DNA of 64,000 nt, taken from assembly GCF_005047595.1 (NCBI RefSeq), contig NZ_SUPL01000004.1, positions 186,001 to 250,000 on the forward strand, read 5' to 3'. The notes under the pieces were generated by a model, which worked only from the letters and a program-made list of their open reading frames with translations, had not been told where the DNA came from and searched no databases. The stretch's first letter is position 1; the number at the start of each line of letters is the position of its first letter. Source of the DNA: Pontimicrobium aquaticum. Lineage in GTDB: Bacteria > Bacteroidota > Bacteroidia > Flavobacteriales > Flavobacteriaceae. This document shows, one piece after another, positions 8,619-17,988 of the stretch. The position numbers and the translations under genes were made by a program.

Positions 8619-9806
8619 TTAACTTGTTTTAAGGTTTAAGTTTGGCAAAAACACACAAGCTACACCAATTAAGGGAAGAAACGAGCACAATTGATACACA
8701 AAATAAATAGACGTATAATCTGCCAACAATCCAATTAAAGCTGAACCAATAGCAGCTACCCCAAAAGCAAAACCATAAAACATACCCGAAATTACGCCAA
8801 GTTTTGTAGGTAATAATTCTTGAGCATACGACATAATTGCTGGAAAAGCAGATGCCATTATCAACCCAATAATTATCATAAAAACATCGGTATAAAAAAG
8901 ACCTACATAAGGCAATAATAAAATAAAAGGTGTTGCTCCTAACACAGAAAACCAGATAACATATAATCGTCCAAATTTATCGCCTAATGGACCACCAATA
9001 ATGGTTCCCAACATGTATGCGAATAAATAAATAAAAAGATGCACTTGAGCTTGTTCTATGGAAAGATTAAATTTTTCAATTAAATAAAAACTGTAATAAT
9101 TAGATAGACTCGCTGCATATATAAATTTTGAAAATATAATTACTAATAATATGCTTAAAATCAATTTTATTTTCTTTTTTGAAAAATCAACATTTGCTAC
9201 AGGAGTAATACTCTTTTTTGAATAATTATCTTCTAAATATTTTTTGTACCACTTAGCAACTTGCTTTAATGCAAAAAACCCAAAAACTAATGGCAGTAAA
9301 AACATACTGATTAGTTTTTGAGAGTTGGGAAGTACAAATAGAGCAACCAATAAAGGCGCTATTGCTGTTCCCAAGTTACCTCCAATTTGAAATATTGATT
9401 GTGCTACTCCAATTTTTCCTCCAGAAGCTAAATTAGCAATCCTACTAGATTCTGGGTGAAAAACTGCTGATCCTATTCCAATTAAGATACAAGACATAGT
9501 TATTGAGCTAAAGCTATTTGCAAAAGACAAAAATAAAATCCCTAAGGCAGACATAAGTAACCCGTAAATTTGTGCATAAATTTTAGGTTTTTTGTCTGTA
9601 TAATAACCTACCAAAGGTTGTAAAATGGAAGCACTAAATTGGAAAGCAAATGTAATTAAGCCAATTTGCACGAATGAAAGCTGGTAATTCTCTTTTAACA
9701 ATGGATAAACTGAAGGAATAATACCTTGAATTAAATCGTTTATAAGATGAGAAAAACTTATAAAATATAGAATATAAAAGGTTGTTTTAGAATTATTGCT
9801 TTCCAT
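8619..9806 (-). CDS. MFS transporter of the fosmidomycin-resistance (Fsr) type
   Basis: 395 residues with twelve predicted membrane helices and a central loop around 190-212. The N-terminus SHLINDLIQGIIPSVYPLLK and the LQPLVGYYTDKKP segment are characteristic of Fsr-like major facilitator drug/metabolite exporters. It starts 11 bp after the lipocalin-like gene and is cotranscribed with it, divergently from the LysR regulator at 10432. LysR-controlled efflux is the expected arrangement; the exported substrate cannot be read from sequence. Confidence 0.9.
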   Translation of the reverse strand: MESNNSKTTFYILYFISFSHLINDLIQGIIPSVYPLLKENYQLSFVQIGLITFAFQFSASILQPLVGYYTDKKPKIYAQIYGLLMSALGILFLSFANSFSSITMSCILIGIGSAVFHPESSRIANLASGGKIGVAQSIFQIGGNLGTAIAPLLVALFVLPNSQKLISMFLLPLVFGFFALKQVAKWYKKYLEDNYSKKSITPVANVDFSKKKIKLILSILLVIIFSKFIYAASLSNYYSFYLIEKFNLSIEQAQVHLFIYLFAYMLGTIIGGPLGDKFGRLYVIWFSVLGATPFILLLPYVGLFYTDVFMIIIGLIMASAFPAIMSYAQELLPTKLGVISGMFYGFAFGVAAIGSALIGLLADYTSIYFVYQLCSFLPLIGVACVFLPNLNLKTS

Positions 9807-9817
9807 GAGTAATAATC

Positions 9818-10327
9818 TTAATTAAATACCCTTCGTTTCCAAACAACTTCTGCTACAACAGATTTACCACCTTGCGTGGTATTTGTTACAATGTATTTAA
9901 GCACATCATTATTATAACTATAGGTTCTTTTTTGAACTTTGTTTTCCCAATTTGGAAAAGAAGCATGTAAAACATTAAATGAAATAGTTTTAGTGCCAGT
10001 ATCAATAAAATAGTAGCCGTAATGTGCATTAAAACCCTTTACTATTTCAGCATTTTCTTCTGGTGTGCTTGTATTTTTATTACCTGAAGCTATTAAGGGT
10101 CTATTTTTCTTTAATATTTGAATAGCATAATTGCCATGTTCATCAAAAATGAGCAACCCATCAGGCTGCTCTCCATAAGGTTGAACTTTAGTTCCGTTTT
10201 GATATATGTTAGTGATTGACACCAATGACCATGAACCAATAAAACTATCAGTTTTTTTGACATTGTTTGTTTGAGCAAAACTTATTAAACTAAACAACAT
10301 TACATTTAAAACAATTATTTTTTTCAT
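9818..10327 (-). CDS. Secreted lipocalin-like domain protein
   Basis: 169 residues. The signal peptide ends SFA before Gln. The mature part matches the lipocalin-like (PF13924) pattern: FIGSWSLVSI near the start, then PDGLLIFDEHGNYAIQI, then an RTYSYNNDVLKY strand near the end. Such proteins are small beta-barrel binders. It is the first gene of the unit divergent from lysR, followed at 11 bp by the MFS transporter; binding of a small effector or the transported compound is plausible but unproven. Confidence 0.8.
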   Translation of the reverse strand: MKKIIVLNVMLFSLISFAQTNNVKKTDSFIGSWSLVSITNIYQNGTKVQPYGEQPDGLLIFDEHGNYAIQILKKNRPLIASGNKNTSTPEENAEIVKGFNAHYGYYFIDTGTKTISFNVLHASFPNWENKVQKRTYSYNNDVLKYIVTNTTQGGKSVVAEVVWKRRVFN

Positions 10328-10376
10328 CTCTACAATTTTTAAATTTTAATAATGCAGCAAAGTTCATTATAAATTG

Positions 10377-10420
10377 TAAATTTGTAAAACGCTATTTTTC
10401 GATATCATTAATCGATAAAA
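10377..10420 (+). promoter_or_regulatory. Divergent LysR control region: -7 box and interrupted palindrome
   Basis: TAAATTTG at 10377-10384 fits the -7 box for the plus-strand lysR gene. Just downstream, TTTTTCGAT and ATCGATAAAA (10395-10420) form an inverted repeat with a core TCGAT-N7-ATCGA. LysR regulators bind AT-rich dyads with T-N11-A spacing between divergent genes, so this is the best operator candidate. Exact borders are not certain. Confidence 0.45.
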
Positions 10421-10431
10421 CCGATTAGAAA

Positions 10432-11316
10432 ATGGAACTAAGACAGCTAAAATATTTTATAAAAGCAAAAGAATTATTAAACTTTACAGCAGCCGCAGCT
10501 ACTTTAAACATTAGTCAAAGCACCTTATCTCAACAAATAAAGCAATTAGAAATAGAGCTTGATGTTCCGTTATTTGAACGTATTGGAAAAAGAATAAAAC
10601 TTACCGAAGCTGGAGATTTATTTTATAAATATGCGTTACAAAGCGTTAATAGTGCCAATAGTGGTTTTAATTTATTAAGAGATTTTAAAAATATTGAGAC
10701 TGGAGAGTTAAAAATTGGTTCAACCTATGGATTGAGGCACGTGCTAACAAAATCTGTTAAACAGTTTGTAGAATTATATCCAAAGATTAAGATAAGCATT
10801 GTTTTTGGCACATCTGAAGCATTGATTGAAAAACTTGATAATTTTGAATTAGATTTTATTCTGTCGTTTCAAGAATATGAAACAGATAAAGCACATCGAT
10901 ACCAACTTTTATTTACCTCTGAAATGGTTTTAATTGGTGCTACAAACTCTAAATTAAAAGAGGTCAAGAATATAAAAATGAAAAATCTTGTGCACTTCTC
11001 TTTAGCTTTACCTTCAAGCGGATTTAATACACGGAAATATATAGATAAAGTTTGCAATAAAAAGAATTTAAGTCTGAATAGCTCTTTAGAAATTAATGAT
11101 ATACCAATGCTTTTAGATTTAGTTAAAACTGGTAAATACTATACTATCTTAGCTAAAACGACTATTCAAGATATAAACTCAATAATATCTGTACCAATAA
11201 TACAACCTTCTATGAAACGAAAAGGGATGATAATTTCTTTGAATGAAGTCTATGAAAAAAAAGCTGTTAAAGCATTTTACAAAATTATTTATGATATTAT
11301 AAATACCTCTGTCTAA
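10432..11316 (+). CDS. LysR-family transcriptional regulator
   Basis: 294 residues. The N-terminal winged helix-turn-helix (about 1-60) reads MELRQLKYFIKAKELLNFT...LNISQSTLSQQIKQLE, the classic LysR signature. A linker helix and a two-lobed periplasmic-binding-type effector domain (about 90-290) follow. It is divergent from the lipocalin/MFS pair and most likely controls that pair and itself. The inducer cannot be predicted. It is convergent with the GNAT gene at 11428; the 111-bp gap holds no obvious terminator hairpin. Confidence 0.93.
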   Translation: MELRQLKYFIKAKELLNFTAAAATLNISQSTLSQQIKQLEIELDVPLFERIGKRIKLTEAGDLFYKYALQSVNSANSGFNLLRDFKNIETGELKIGSTYGLRHVLTKSVKQFVELYPKIKISIVFGTSEALIEKLDNFELDFILSFQEYETDKAHRYQLLFTSEMVLIGATNSKLKEVKNIKMKNLVHFSLALPSSGFNTRKYIDKVCNKKNLSLNSSLEINDIPMLLDLVKTGKYYTILAKTTIQDINSIISVPIIQPSMKRKGMIISLNEVYEKKAVKAFYKIIYDIINTSV

Positions 11317-11427
11317 TATTTTTATAAAAACTTAATACTCACATTTTCTTTAATTAACAGCTTTTTTTTACTTTAGGTTTAATTGATATCTATGTACGTT
11401 AACCGTTTTTTATTTAGCTAATAATGG

Positions 11428-11943
11428 CTACTTCGGACTAACCAATTCAAATTTTCTTTCGACTACATCTTTTCCAAATGCATTGGTAGGCAATTCTTCT
11501 GTAAGTAAAAAACCGTGTTTATTATATATTGCCGCTGCTGCATCCAGTTCATCAGTAGTCCATAAATATGATGATGTATAAGTATTTTCTTTATAGAAAT
11601 TCATATAAAAATTCATTAGTGTTTTCCCAAGACCTATGCCTCTATATTCTTTCTCTAAATAGAAATATCTTAACTGTGCGCTTTTATTTATTCTATGTTG
11701 AAGAAATAGGCTCCCAACTATTTTCCCATTATGTTCACAAAACCATACCCTATCTTTTGTTGAGTCGTAATTTTGGTAAAATTCACAAATGCCTTTAGCT
11801 ACATACATCTCAAAAGAAACACCATGGTTGTATTCTTTTGCATACACAGCACCATGTCTATGAATTATATACCCAAGGTCACCGGGTTTTATATCTGTTC
11901 TAATAGTAATATCTTGTAGTGTAGTAACTGCTTTATTTGTCAT
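11428..11943 (-). CDS. GNAT N-acetyltransferase
   Basis: 171 residues. The acetyl-CoA-binding GNAT core is visible as LRYFYLEKEYRGIGLGKTLM, with the Q/R-x-x-G-x-G/A loop as RGIGLG. The N-terminal part (GDLGYIIHRHGAVYAKEYN) is typical of the acetyltransferase half of MarR-GNAT fusion proteins, but no MarR domain is present here. It is the last gene of a five-gene operon starting at 14770 and follows its neighbour by 4 bp. The acceptor substrate is unknown. Confidence 0.9.
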   Translation of the reverse strand: MTNKAVTTLQDITIRTDIKPGDLGYIIHRHGAVYAKEYNHGVSFEMYVAKGICEFYQNYDSTKDRVWFCEHNGKIVGSLFLQHRINKSAQLRYFYLEKEYRGIGLGKTLMNFYMNFYKENTYTSSYLWTTDELDAAAAIYNKHGFLLTEELPTNAFGKDVVERKFELVSPK

Positions 11944-11947
11944 TTTT

Positions 11948-12973
11948 TTATTTTAAGTGAATAATTATTCTATCTGCTATTTTTTTAGCCGATGTAACTT
12001 GAGATAGGTCTTCATATAATTCTCCGTTTTTCCCTGAATAATGACCATGACCAACGAGGTTCATTAGCTTATACGCATTTGAGTCAAAATCATTAGAAGA
12101 AATTTGAGCCTCATAAATTAATGAGGGTTGTCCAACTTGTCCAGAACCAGAATAAATTTTGTCGTTAGGATATCTATCTTTTGTATAATATTCATTCCAA
12201 TCGTACGATTGATTTAATTCAACGAGTATTTTATAATTCCCTTTGGTTATTTCACTTTTTGAATTAATAATAAAGTTACCTGTTGGTGTTGCTCCAGAAT
12301 ATGCATCTATATCACTAGAATTCCCTAAAGGCATGTAAAGTCCGTCTGCTGCTTTAATACCACGCTTATGAGACCAATAAGGCAACGCTTCTGGACGTCT
12401 AACCGTTGCTGACTCCCAAGTACCATTTACTTTTTTACCAAAATCAAACTTGCTTGAAGAAATGACTCTCGAAATATATAAGGTTTGAATATAGTTTCCT
12501 TGAGCGTCTTCTATCCAAATGGCAAATAATGGGTATTGGAAGGCTTCTCCTTTTTTTAATTCAACACTAATTGTATGTTTTCCAATAGCTCTTTTTATAT
12601 CTATGACTTCATAATCAAAATTTACTTCTTTTTTACCAAGTTGTTGGTTGCGAATTTGATTGCCAAATTCATAGAATGCACTAAACCCTGGTACTTGAAA
12701 GTATAAACTAACAACAACCAAAATAGCTATACTAAAAATTAAAGGTGCTTGTAGTTTTTTAAATTTGCTTTGCCTTTTTCCTGAAATATAATTAGTTAAT
12801 GGTAATTTATTATTTATTAAATGAAAAATCATTCCTAAAACAAACAGCATACTAAAAAAAGTATGTAATGATGCAATGCCTTTATTAAACGGCATTAAAT
12901 ACATTAATACACCTGACCCAATAAGAATTACTAATACAACAATTAAAATATTACCTAATAATCTTCTATCCAT
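11948..12973 (-). CDS. Membrane protein with DUF4405-like helices and C-terminal DUF2271-like domain
   Basis: 341 residues. Three N-terminal helices (about 7-28, 35-53, 75-95) resemble the cytochrome-b-like DUF4405 module, with His38 and His52 possible haem ligands. The periplasmic part resembles DUF2271: FAIWIEDAQGNYIQTLYIS near 155, DAYSGATPTGNF near 225 and a strand KGNYKILVELN. DUF2271 proteins occur in iron-linked operons. Here it lies between an NmrA-like reductase and a GNAT, 17 and 4 bp away. An electron-transfer role is inference. Confidence 0.7.
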   Translation of the reverse strand: MDRRLLGNILIVVLVILIGSGVLMYLMPFNKGIASLHTFFSMLFVLGMIFHLINNKLPLTNYISGKRQSKFKKLQAPLIFSIAILVVVSLYFQVPGFSAFYEFGNQIRNQQLGKKEVNFDYEVIDIKRAIGKHTISVELKKGEAFQYPLFAIWIEDAQGNYIQTLYISRVISSSKFDFGKKVNGTWESATVRRPEALPYWSHKRGIKAADGLYMPLGNSSDIDAYSGATPTGNFIINSKSEITKGNYKILVELNQSYDWNEYYTKDRYPNDKIYSGSGQVGQPSLIYEAQISSNDFDSNAYKLMNLVGHGHYSGKNGELYEDLSQVTSAKKIADRIIIHLK

Positions 12974-12990
12974 TACAATTAATTTAAATA

Positions 12991-13836
12991 TTAATTAGCA
13001 TTAACTTTTGGATTCCATACTCCACTTGTAGCTGTTTCTTTAACATACTCTGAAAAATCTATAGGCTTTCTATTTAAAACCTTCTCAATATCATTGGTAA
13101 TCTCTGAGTTTTTTGGGTCTCCAAGTACTTCTGAAAACAAGTATTCAATCAACCAGACATAATCTGCTGGTACACCTTGCTGCTTCATAACATTTACATA
13201 AGCTGGTAACGCTATTGGTGTAAAAACAATGTCTCGACCTGTGGTAGTAGCTATTTCTTCTACAACATCTTTAAAAGTTAATAACCTTGGGCCTGTTAAT
13301 TGATAAATTTGTTCATTATGTTTATCATTTACCATTACTTCAACAACCACATCGGCAATATCCTGAGTATCTACATAAGGTACTTTTGCCTCAGCTTGTG
13401 GTAAAGCTACAAAGCCTTCTAATATTGGTTCTAAAAAGAAACTCTCGCTAAAATTTTGATTGAACCAGCTTGCACGAACGATTGTATAATCTAGCCCTGA
13501 ATGAATGATAACTTGTTCACAAAGCTCTGCTTCTCTTTCACCTTTTCCAGATAACAACACTAACTTTTTTACTTTGCTTTTTTTAGCAAGCTTTGTTAAT
13601 TCTTCAATAGCTTCTAATGCACCTGGAACAGCCAAATCTGGTTGAAAAGTTATATATACTTTATCCATTCCTCGTAATGCTTTTGGCCATGTTTTAGGTG
13701 CATCCCAATCAAATGGTGGTGTGGCTGATCTTGAACCAATTCTTACATTATGACCTAAATCGTTTAATTTAGAGGCTACTTTCCTACCTGTTTTTCCAGT
13801 GCCTCCAATGATTAAAATATTGCTTTTATTTTCCAT
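12991..13836 (-). CDS. NmrA-like NAD(P)-binding Rossmann protein
   Basis: 281 residues. The N-terminal nucleotide-binding motif is IIGGTGKTGRKVA, followed by the IGSRS loop typical of NADP-preferring atypical SDRs of the NmrA/QOR2 type. The Tyr-x3-Lys catalytic pair of classical SDRs is absent. These proteins act as NADPH-quinone reductases or redox-sensing regulators. The gene sits in the family A operon with DUF5367-like, DUF1772-like and DUF2271 proteins; gaps are 17-21 bp. Confidence 0.88.
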   Translation of the reverse strand: MENKSNILIIGGTGKTGRKVASKLNDLGHNVRIGSRSATPPFDWDAPKTWPKALRGMDKVYITFQPDLAVPGALEAIEELTKLAKKSKVKKLVLLSGKGEREAELCEQVIIHSGLDYTIVRASWFNQNFSESFFLEPILEGFVALPQAEAKVPYVDTQDIADVVVEVMVNDKHNEQIYQLTGPRLLTFKDVVEEIATTTGRDIVFTPIALPAYVNVMKQQGVPADYVWLIEYLFSEVLGDPKNSEITNDIEKVLNRKPIDFSEYVKETATSGVWNPKVNAN

Positions 13837-13857
13837 TTTTATATTTTATTACTTGTT

Positions 13858-14364
13858 TTAAATATTATTTTTTGTTATTTGTAAAACACTAATTATCAGA
13901 ATAATAAATGATGTTGCAGAAGAAATTGTTCTAACTAAATGAAGACGATTCCATTTTATTTCAAAATTATTTCTTAAAGTTTTTAAGTCGTAAACACTTG
14001 CATTAGCTAACTCTGTTTTATCTAACATTTCGTTTAATGGAACATTACCAAAAATTGTTACTAGCAAAACACCAAATACGTAGATTATTGCAGCTAATAT
14101 TAAAAGCCATAATACTGAGCTAGGTTCATTTTTAAAAACATATAAATTAAAGAGACTTAAAAAGAAAGGTCCAAAGAACACAATAAAAAATAATGGATTC
14201 AATATTGTTCTGTTCATTTGCTGAAAAGATGCCAAATATTCAAAGTCATTTAGTCTCCCTATTCCTGATGTAATACTATTTGACCAAGTAAAACATAATC
14301 CTGCGGATAACCCAGTTAATAGTACAAGAGCGATAATTCCTATATGTTGAATAGTTATATCCAT
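13858..14364 (-). CDS. DUF1772 (anthrone-oxygenase-like) membrane protein
   Basis: 168 residues, four predicted helices (about 8-30, 54-75, 82-103, 143-163). SGLCFTWSNSITSGIGRL and the FNQ-type segment FQQMNRTILNPLF match the DUF1772 family, which includes proteins called anthrone oxygenase by similarity. Bacterial members are mostly uncharacterised. It starts 4 bp after the previous gene, a tight operon arrangement. Confidence 0.8.
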   Translation of the reverse strand: MDITIQHIGIIALVLLTGLSAGLCFTWSNSITSGIGRLNDFEYLASFQQMNRTILNPLFFIVFFGPFFLSLFNLYVFKNEPSSVLWLLILAAIIYVFGVLLVTIFGNVPLNEMLDKTELANASVYDLKTLRNNFEIKWNRLHLVRTISSATSFIILIISVLQITKNNI

Positions 14365-14368
14365 ATTT

Positions 14369-14770
14369 TTATTTTTTTTGTGAAATTGTGTGTATATATA
14401 TACTAAAGTACCAGTACAAAGCAGCTATCATTAAGAATTCAAAAGCAATAATCCAGAAACTTAAAGAAGTAAAAAAATGATAATGATTTCCTCCATTAGG
14501 TATTATAAATACTGGAACAGTTATTAACGCATCTAAAACTGCAGCTGTTAACAGCATAGTTAGTCCAACCTTAAGTCCATGAGCTTTGTTGTTGCTTTTG
14601 TAATAATAAGAACACCCTAGCCATACTAATGGCATAACCACAACAAATAATACAATATTTGCTTGGGTGTCGGCATTCTCTAAAACAGGAACATAGTAAG
14701 ATGTCATATAAAAAAGTATAGCAACAATCCAAATCGCTATACCAATTAAAATGGCTCGTTTTGTTTTCAT
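14369..14770 (-). CDS. Small four-helix membrane protein, DUF5367-like
   Basis: 133 residues with four predicted membrane spans (7-26, 36-54, 64-84, 100-122). The opening KRAILIGIAIWIVAILFY and the length resemble the DUF5367 family, which I name with moderate certainty. No function is known. It is the first gene of the five-gene operon 14770 to 11428. The family A operator A3 lies immediately upstream. Confidence 0.7.
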   Translation of the reverse strand: MKTKRAILIGIAIWIVAILFYMTSYYVPVLENADTQANIVLFVVVMPLVWLGCSYYYKSNNKAHGLKVGLTMLLTAAVLDALITVPVFIIPNGGNHYHFFTSLSFWIIAFEFLMIAALYWYFSIYIHTISQKK

Positions 14771-14796
14771 GTCTTTTTAATTTAAAAGTTACATGA

Positions 14797-14859
14797 CAAA
14801 ACTATTTATATAAAGAACGTTTGGGTTGTTTTAAAAGAATTAAGATTTGTTCGAGAAGT
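14797..14859 (-). promoter_or_regulatory. Family A operator copy A3 and -7 box
   Basis: Minus-strand repeats CTTCTCGAACAAAT and CTTTTAAAACAAC are 21 bp apart, followed by TAGTTTTG (14804-14797). The distal C (14849) is 45 bp from the box. The site fills the gap between the stop of the araC gene (14863) and the operon it appears to control, which makes that AraC protein the first candidate reader of family A. Confidence 0.7.
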
Positions 14860-14862
14860 AGT

Positions 14863-15717
14863 TTACTTGATTTGGCTTGGTCTATACCCAAATTTTTTTG
14901 CAAAGGCGTTGGAAAACGAACTTAAGCTATCGTAACCAACATGCCATGCAGCTTCTTGTACAGTTGCTTCTTGGTTTCGTATCATATTATGTGCCTTAGT
15001 GAGGCGCTCGTTTTGAAGGTATTTAAAAACTGGTACACCAAACAGTTCCTTAAAGTCTTTTTTAAGTTTAAAAGTATTGAGTCCTATTTCCTTTGAAAGT
15101 TCTGTTAAAGATGGAGGAGTATCTAAATTTTCGGAAAGAATTGCTTTTGCTTTAATTAATTTTTCGCGCTCTGACGTTTTTATTTTTTCAGTTTTCATTG
15201 TTGCCAACTGACCAAAAAAGTGAGATAACAATCCTGTAACCTGACTTCTAAAAAACATCATCTTAGTTTTTCCTTCATACTGAATGTTAAATATGGAGTC
15301 AACTATATTTTGCATTTCTGGTGTCATGTAAAATGCTGGTCCTTCAACATAATGATCGGAAGGGTTTACCAATTCGTTAAGCATTTCCCCAAACAGTTCA
15401 CCTTCATCATTTGGCAATGCTTCAATAGCACTAATAGATGTTGCCACTACTAAACATTCTAATGGTTTTTCACTATCGATAGTGTGAACAAATTCAACGT
15501 TTTCATCGGCATAAAAAGATAAAGCTAAGCCTTTGGTATAATTAAAAGCTTTGCTTTTACTTCCGTATTTTACTGTTAAGTCAACATTTCCTGAGCCATA
15601 AAAAGCTACTGCTATAATAGGTTCATCAAAAAAACAAGAATCAATAGTTACTTCACTTGCTTTAGCTTCTTCAACTAAAATGATAAAATCATTAATATTA
15701 ATAACATCTCTAGTCAT
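14863..15717 (-). CDS. AraC-family transcriptional regulator
   Basis: 284 residues. The C-terminal 95 residues carry two helix-turn-helix motifs: LTELSKEIGLNTFKLKKDFK and VQEAAWHVGYDSLSSFSNAF, ending in FGYRPSQI. The N-terminal part is a cupin-like effector domain without recognisable ligand residues. The gene is in the middle of a minus-strand series, 34 bp after a membrane-protein gene, but has its own -7 box. The family A operator, a direct repeat with AraC-like 21-bp spacing, sits right behind it. It may read all five family A sites (inference). Confidence 0.93.
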   Translation of the reverse strand: MTRDVININDFIILVEEAKASEVTIDSCFFDEPIIAVAFYGSGNVDLTVKYGSKSKAFNYTKGLALSFYADENVEFVHTIDSEKPLECLVVATSISAIEALPNDEGELFGEMLNELVNPSDHYVEGPAFYMTPEMQNIVDSIFNIQYEGKTKMMFFRSQVTGLLSHFFGQLATMKTEKIKTSEREKLIKAKAILSENLDTPPSLTELSKEIGLNTFKLKKDFKELFGVPVFKYLQNERLTKAHNMIRNQEATVQEAAWHVGYDSLSSFSNAFAKKFGYRPSQIK

Positions 15718-15739
15718 GATCTTGTTTTAAATTTACTCA

Positions 15740-15747
15740 CAAAAGTA
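15740..15747 (-). promoter_or_regulatory. -7 box of the araC gene
   Basis: TACTTTTG on the minus strand, 23 bp before the ATG at 15717, in the short gap after the preceding gene. No convincing -33 TTG was seen. Confidence 0.4.
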
Positions 15748-15750
15748 AAA

Positions 15751-16296
15751 TTATAGTTTTCTACTTTTTAAAATAATCATGGTTATAATGTATATAATCA
15801 CAATTGCAAATGGTATTGCTACAAATTTATGTTCTGGTAACATATACCAAAGTAATAATATAGAAACCGTTCTTAAAACCGCATGGAATATACCAACCCA
15901 ATGCTTAATAATCCATGAAAAAGGAATCCACATGGTTCCGGTTAAAATACCAACGGTTAAAGGTAATGAAGAATAGTCTAAAATAAAAAAAGGTATGGCA
16001 ATTGAATAGATTAAAACCGATTGCAATACTGTAAATAGAAACAAACCATCAAATACATTTTTTGGTTTATCTTTATCAACAAATCGTTCTCCAGTAAATT
16101 TTGAAATAAATATAGCTAAATACGCAATACTTCCTGTTCCTAAAAACAATACCCAAACGGTTGTTCTCACAGGAAAAAAAAGTCCAGATAATCCAATAAT
16201 TAACCAAACTGCTAAACCTGCAATAGGTGTTGCTAGAAATGGTCTTTTTGTAAACTCTGTTCGTTGCTCTTCTAGTGTTCTTTTAATTTCCTCCAT
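15751..16296 (-). CDS. Six-helix membrane protein of unknown function
   Basis: 181 residues. A charged N-terminal helix (EEIKRTLEEQRTEF) is followed by about six membrane spans from residue 22 to 177. It resembles a small uncharacterised family (DUF7010-like, moderate certainty). Its ATG overlaps the TAA of the upstream GNAT gene by one base (TAATG), so translation is probably coupled. No functional residue stands out. Confidence 0.7.
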   Translation of the reverse strand: MEEIKRTLEEQRTEFTKRPFLATPIAGLAVWLIIGLSGLFFPVRTTVWVLFLGTGSIAYLAIFISKFTGERFVDKDKPKNVFDGLFLFTVLQSVLIYSIAIPFFILDYSSLPLTVGILTGTMWIPFSWIIKHWVGIFHAVLRTVSILLLWYMLPEHKFVAIPFAIVIIYIITMIILKSRKL

Positions 16297-16865
16297 TATT
16301 TATTATTTATCAAACCATAATACATTAAATCTATAATCTTACCTGATGTAGTTTTATAATCCATTCTTATGATTCCTTCTAATTCAAAACCACACTTTTC
16401 CGCAAGGGTTTGTGCTGCTTTATTAGAGTGATGGGTGCGCAGGTATATTTTTTTAAATTTAAAGTGATTAAAACTATAATCCAGAAAGGTTTTTATAGCT
16501 TTTGTAGTGATGCCCTTACCTGAAATTTTTTTATCTGTAAAACAACCTATTTCAGTTTTAGGGATGGTCCAATCTATGTTTTTAAGGTCAATAAACGCCA
16601 TCAATTTATTTGTTGTATTATCAACCACAACAAAGGCAAAATACTGCTTTGATTCTTGCTTTTTAATTACTTCTTTTAAAAATACTCTTGTAGCTTCAAT
16701 ATTTTTGGTTTTTGAAACTATTCCTGCAAAAAAATCGTTAAGCCGCTCTCTATTTGTTTCAATTAAATTAAAAAATTCATCCAAGTCTTCTAAAACAAGT
16801 GGTCGTATTATGTAATTTTCAAATTCTAACATCCTATTTATAAGTGGTGTACAAAATATATTCAT
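16296..16865 (-). CDS. RimJ/RimL-type GNAT N-acetyltransferase
   Basis: 189 residues. IRPLVLEDLDEFFNLI at the start, GCFTDKKISGKGITTKAIKTF around the acetyl-CoA loop and AAQTLAEKCGFELEGIIR near the end define the RimJ/RimL group, which acetylates protein N-termini or small amines. The start at 16865 gives an ATGA overlap with the upstream serine hydrolase; an internal Met at 16832 (MLEFENY) also fits the family. It is cotranscribed with both neighbours. Confidence 0.9.
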   Translation of the reverse strand: MNIFCTPLINRMLEFENYIIRPLVLEDLDEFFNLIETNRERLNDFFAGIVSKTKNIEATRVFLKEVIKKQESKQYFAFVVVDNTTNKLMAFIDLKNIDWTIPKTEIGCFTDKKISGKGITTKAIKTFLDYSFNHFKFKKIYLRTHHSNKAAQTLAEKCGFELEGIIRMDYKTTSGKIIDLMYYGLINNK

Positions 16866-17968
16866 TGAATTAAATTATAAAAATCCTCCTCAAATGTTTT
16901 ATAAGTTTCTTCGTACCTATTATTGCTCAAAATTAATAAGTATTCATTACTATCTGGCAAATAAATTGCAGAAGTTTTATACCCTGACCAGCTTCCGTTA
17001 TGATATACCCACTTTCCTTTGCTTTGTGTCTCATATATTGCAAAACCATAACCATATTTTGGTGAAATAGTATCTACCGAAAACATTTGTGTTTTACCCT
17101 GTTTAGTTATTAAGATATTGTTGCGTAAGGCTTTTTTCCATTTTTCTAAATCTAGTATTGATGCATAAATGCCACGATCTCCAATAACACCATTTAACCA
17201 TTTTATATGTTTATGGTTCTTGTCATTTTCAACTTTTTGATAGTTCTTTCTTTTCTTATTGTAGGTATAACCTTTGGCTGTATTGTTTAAAGATGCTGTG
17301 TGTTTTTCAATATTAAATACTCTTGCTGTCTTCATTCCAGCTGGTTTAAAAATGTTATTTGTAACATACGTTTTATAAGATTGCTTGCTTGCAGTTTCTA
17401 TGATTAGCGCTAAAACTACATAACCTGTATTGTCATAGTCGTATTTACTTCCTGGAGCAAACATTAAATCTGGTTTAAGTTTTGCCAATACATTTAATAC
17501 ATCTTGGTTGGTCGCCATTTTTTTTCTGTTCCATATTTTTTTATCGTAAAATAGTTTTTGATAATCGGGAAGCCCAGATTGATGACGCAACAAATGCTCA
17601 ATTGTAATGTTTTTATAAGGAAATTTAGGAATGACTTTACTAACCTTAGTTTTATAATCAATAAGCCCTTTTTCTACTAATTGCACTATTGCTAAAGCTG
17701 TAAACTGCTTTGACAATGAAGCTAATTCAAAAACAGTAGAATCGTTAAGTGGCTTTTTTGATGAAAAATCACTAAAACCATAATTTCCAGTAAATACAAT
17801 AGAATTATTTTTAGAATAAAGCACATTTCCATTAAAACCTTTAGAAGCATGTACTAAAGCCAAACTGTCTATTTGCTTAGCTATTTGAGCATTTACTATA
17901 ATTGAAAACAAAGCGAAACTTATACATAGATACTTTGTTTTTAGTGTTTGATTAATAGTTTTTTTCAT
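16862..17968 (-). CDS. Secreted serine beta-lactamase-fold hydrolase
   Basis: 368 residues. A signal peptide ends VNA before Gln. Active-site motifs are SLSK (Ser84), YDN and HNG, with HQSGLP in place of HTSG. The length is that of the catalytic domain alone, without TPR or membrane extension. It follows the amidohydrolase remnant and overlaps the next gene by ATGA. The acyl-enzyme chemistry is secure; the substrate is not. Confidence 0.9.
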   Translation of the reverse strand: MKKTINQTLKTKYLCISFALFSIIVNAQIAKQIDSLALVHASKGFNGNVLYSKNNSIVFTGNYGFSDFSSKKPLNDSTVFELASLSKQFTALAIVQLVEKGLIDYKTKVSKVIPKFPYKNITIEHLLRHQSGLPDYQKLFYDKKIWNRKKMATNQDVLNVLAKLKPDLMFAPGSKYDYDNTGYVVLALIIETASKQSYKTYVTNNIFKPAGMKTARVFNIEKHTASLNNTAKGYTYNKKRKNYQKVENDKNHKHIKWLNGVIGDRGIYASILDLEKWKKALRNNILITKQGKTQMFSVDTISPKYGYGFAIYETQSKGKWVYHNGSWSGYKTSAIYLPDSNEYLLILSNNRYEETYKTFEEDFYNLIQ

Positions 17969-17988
17969 GATATAAATAATTTTACAAA

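Noticed and set aside
16507-16815. 102-codon plus-strand frame over the GNAT gene
   Set aside because: Low-complexity Ser/Phe-rich mirror of a well-supported gene.
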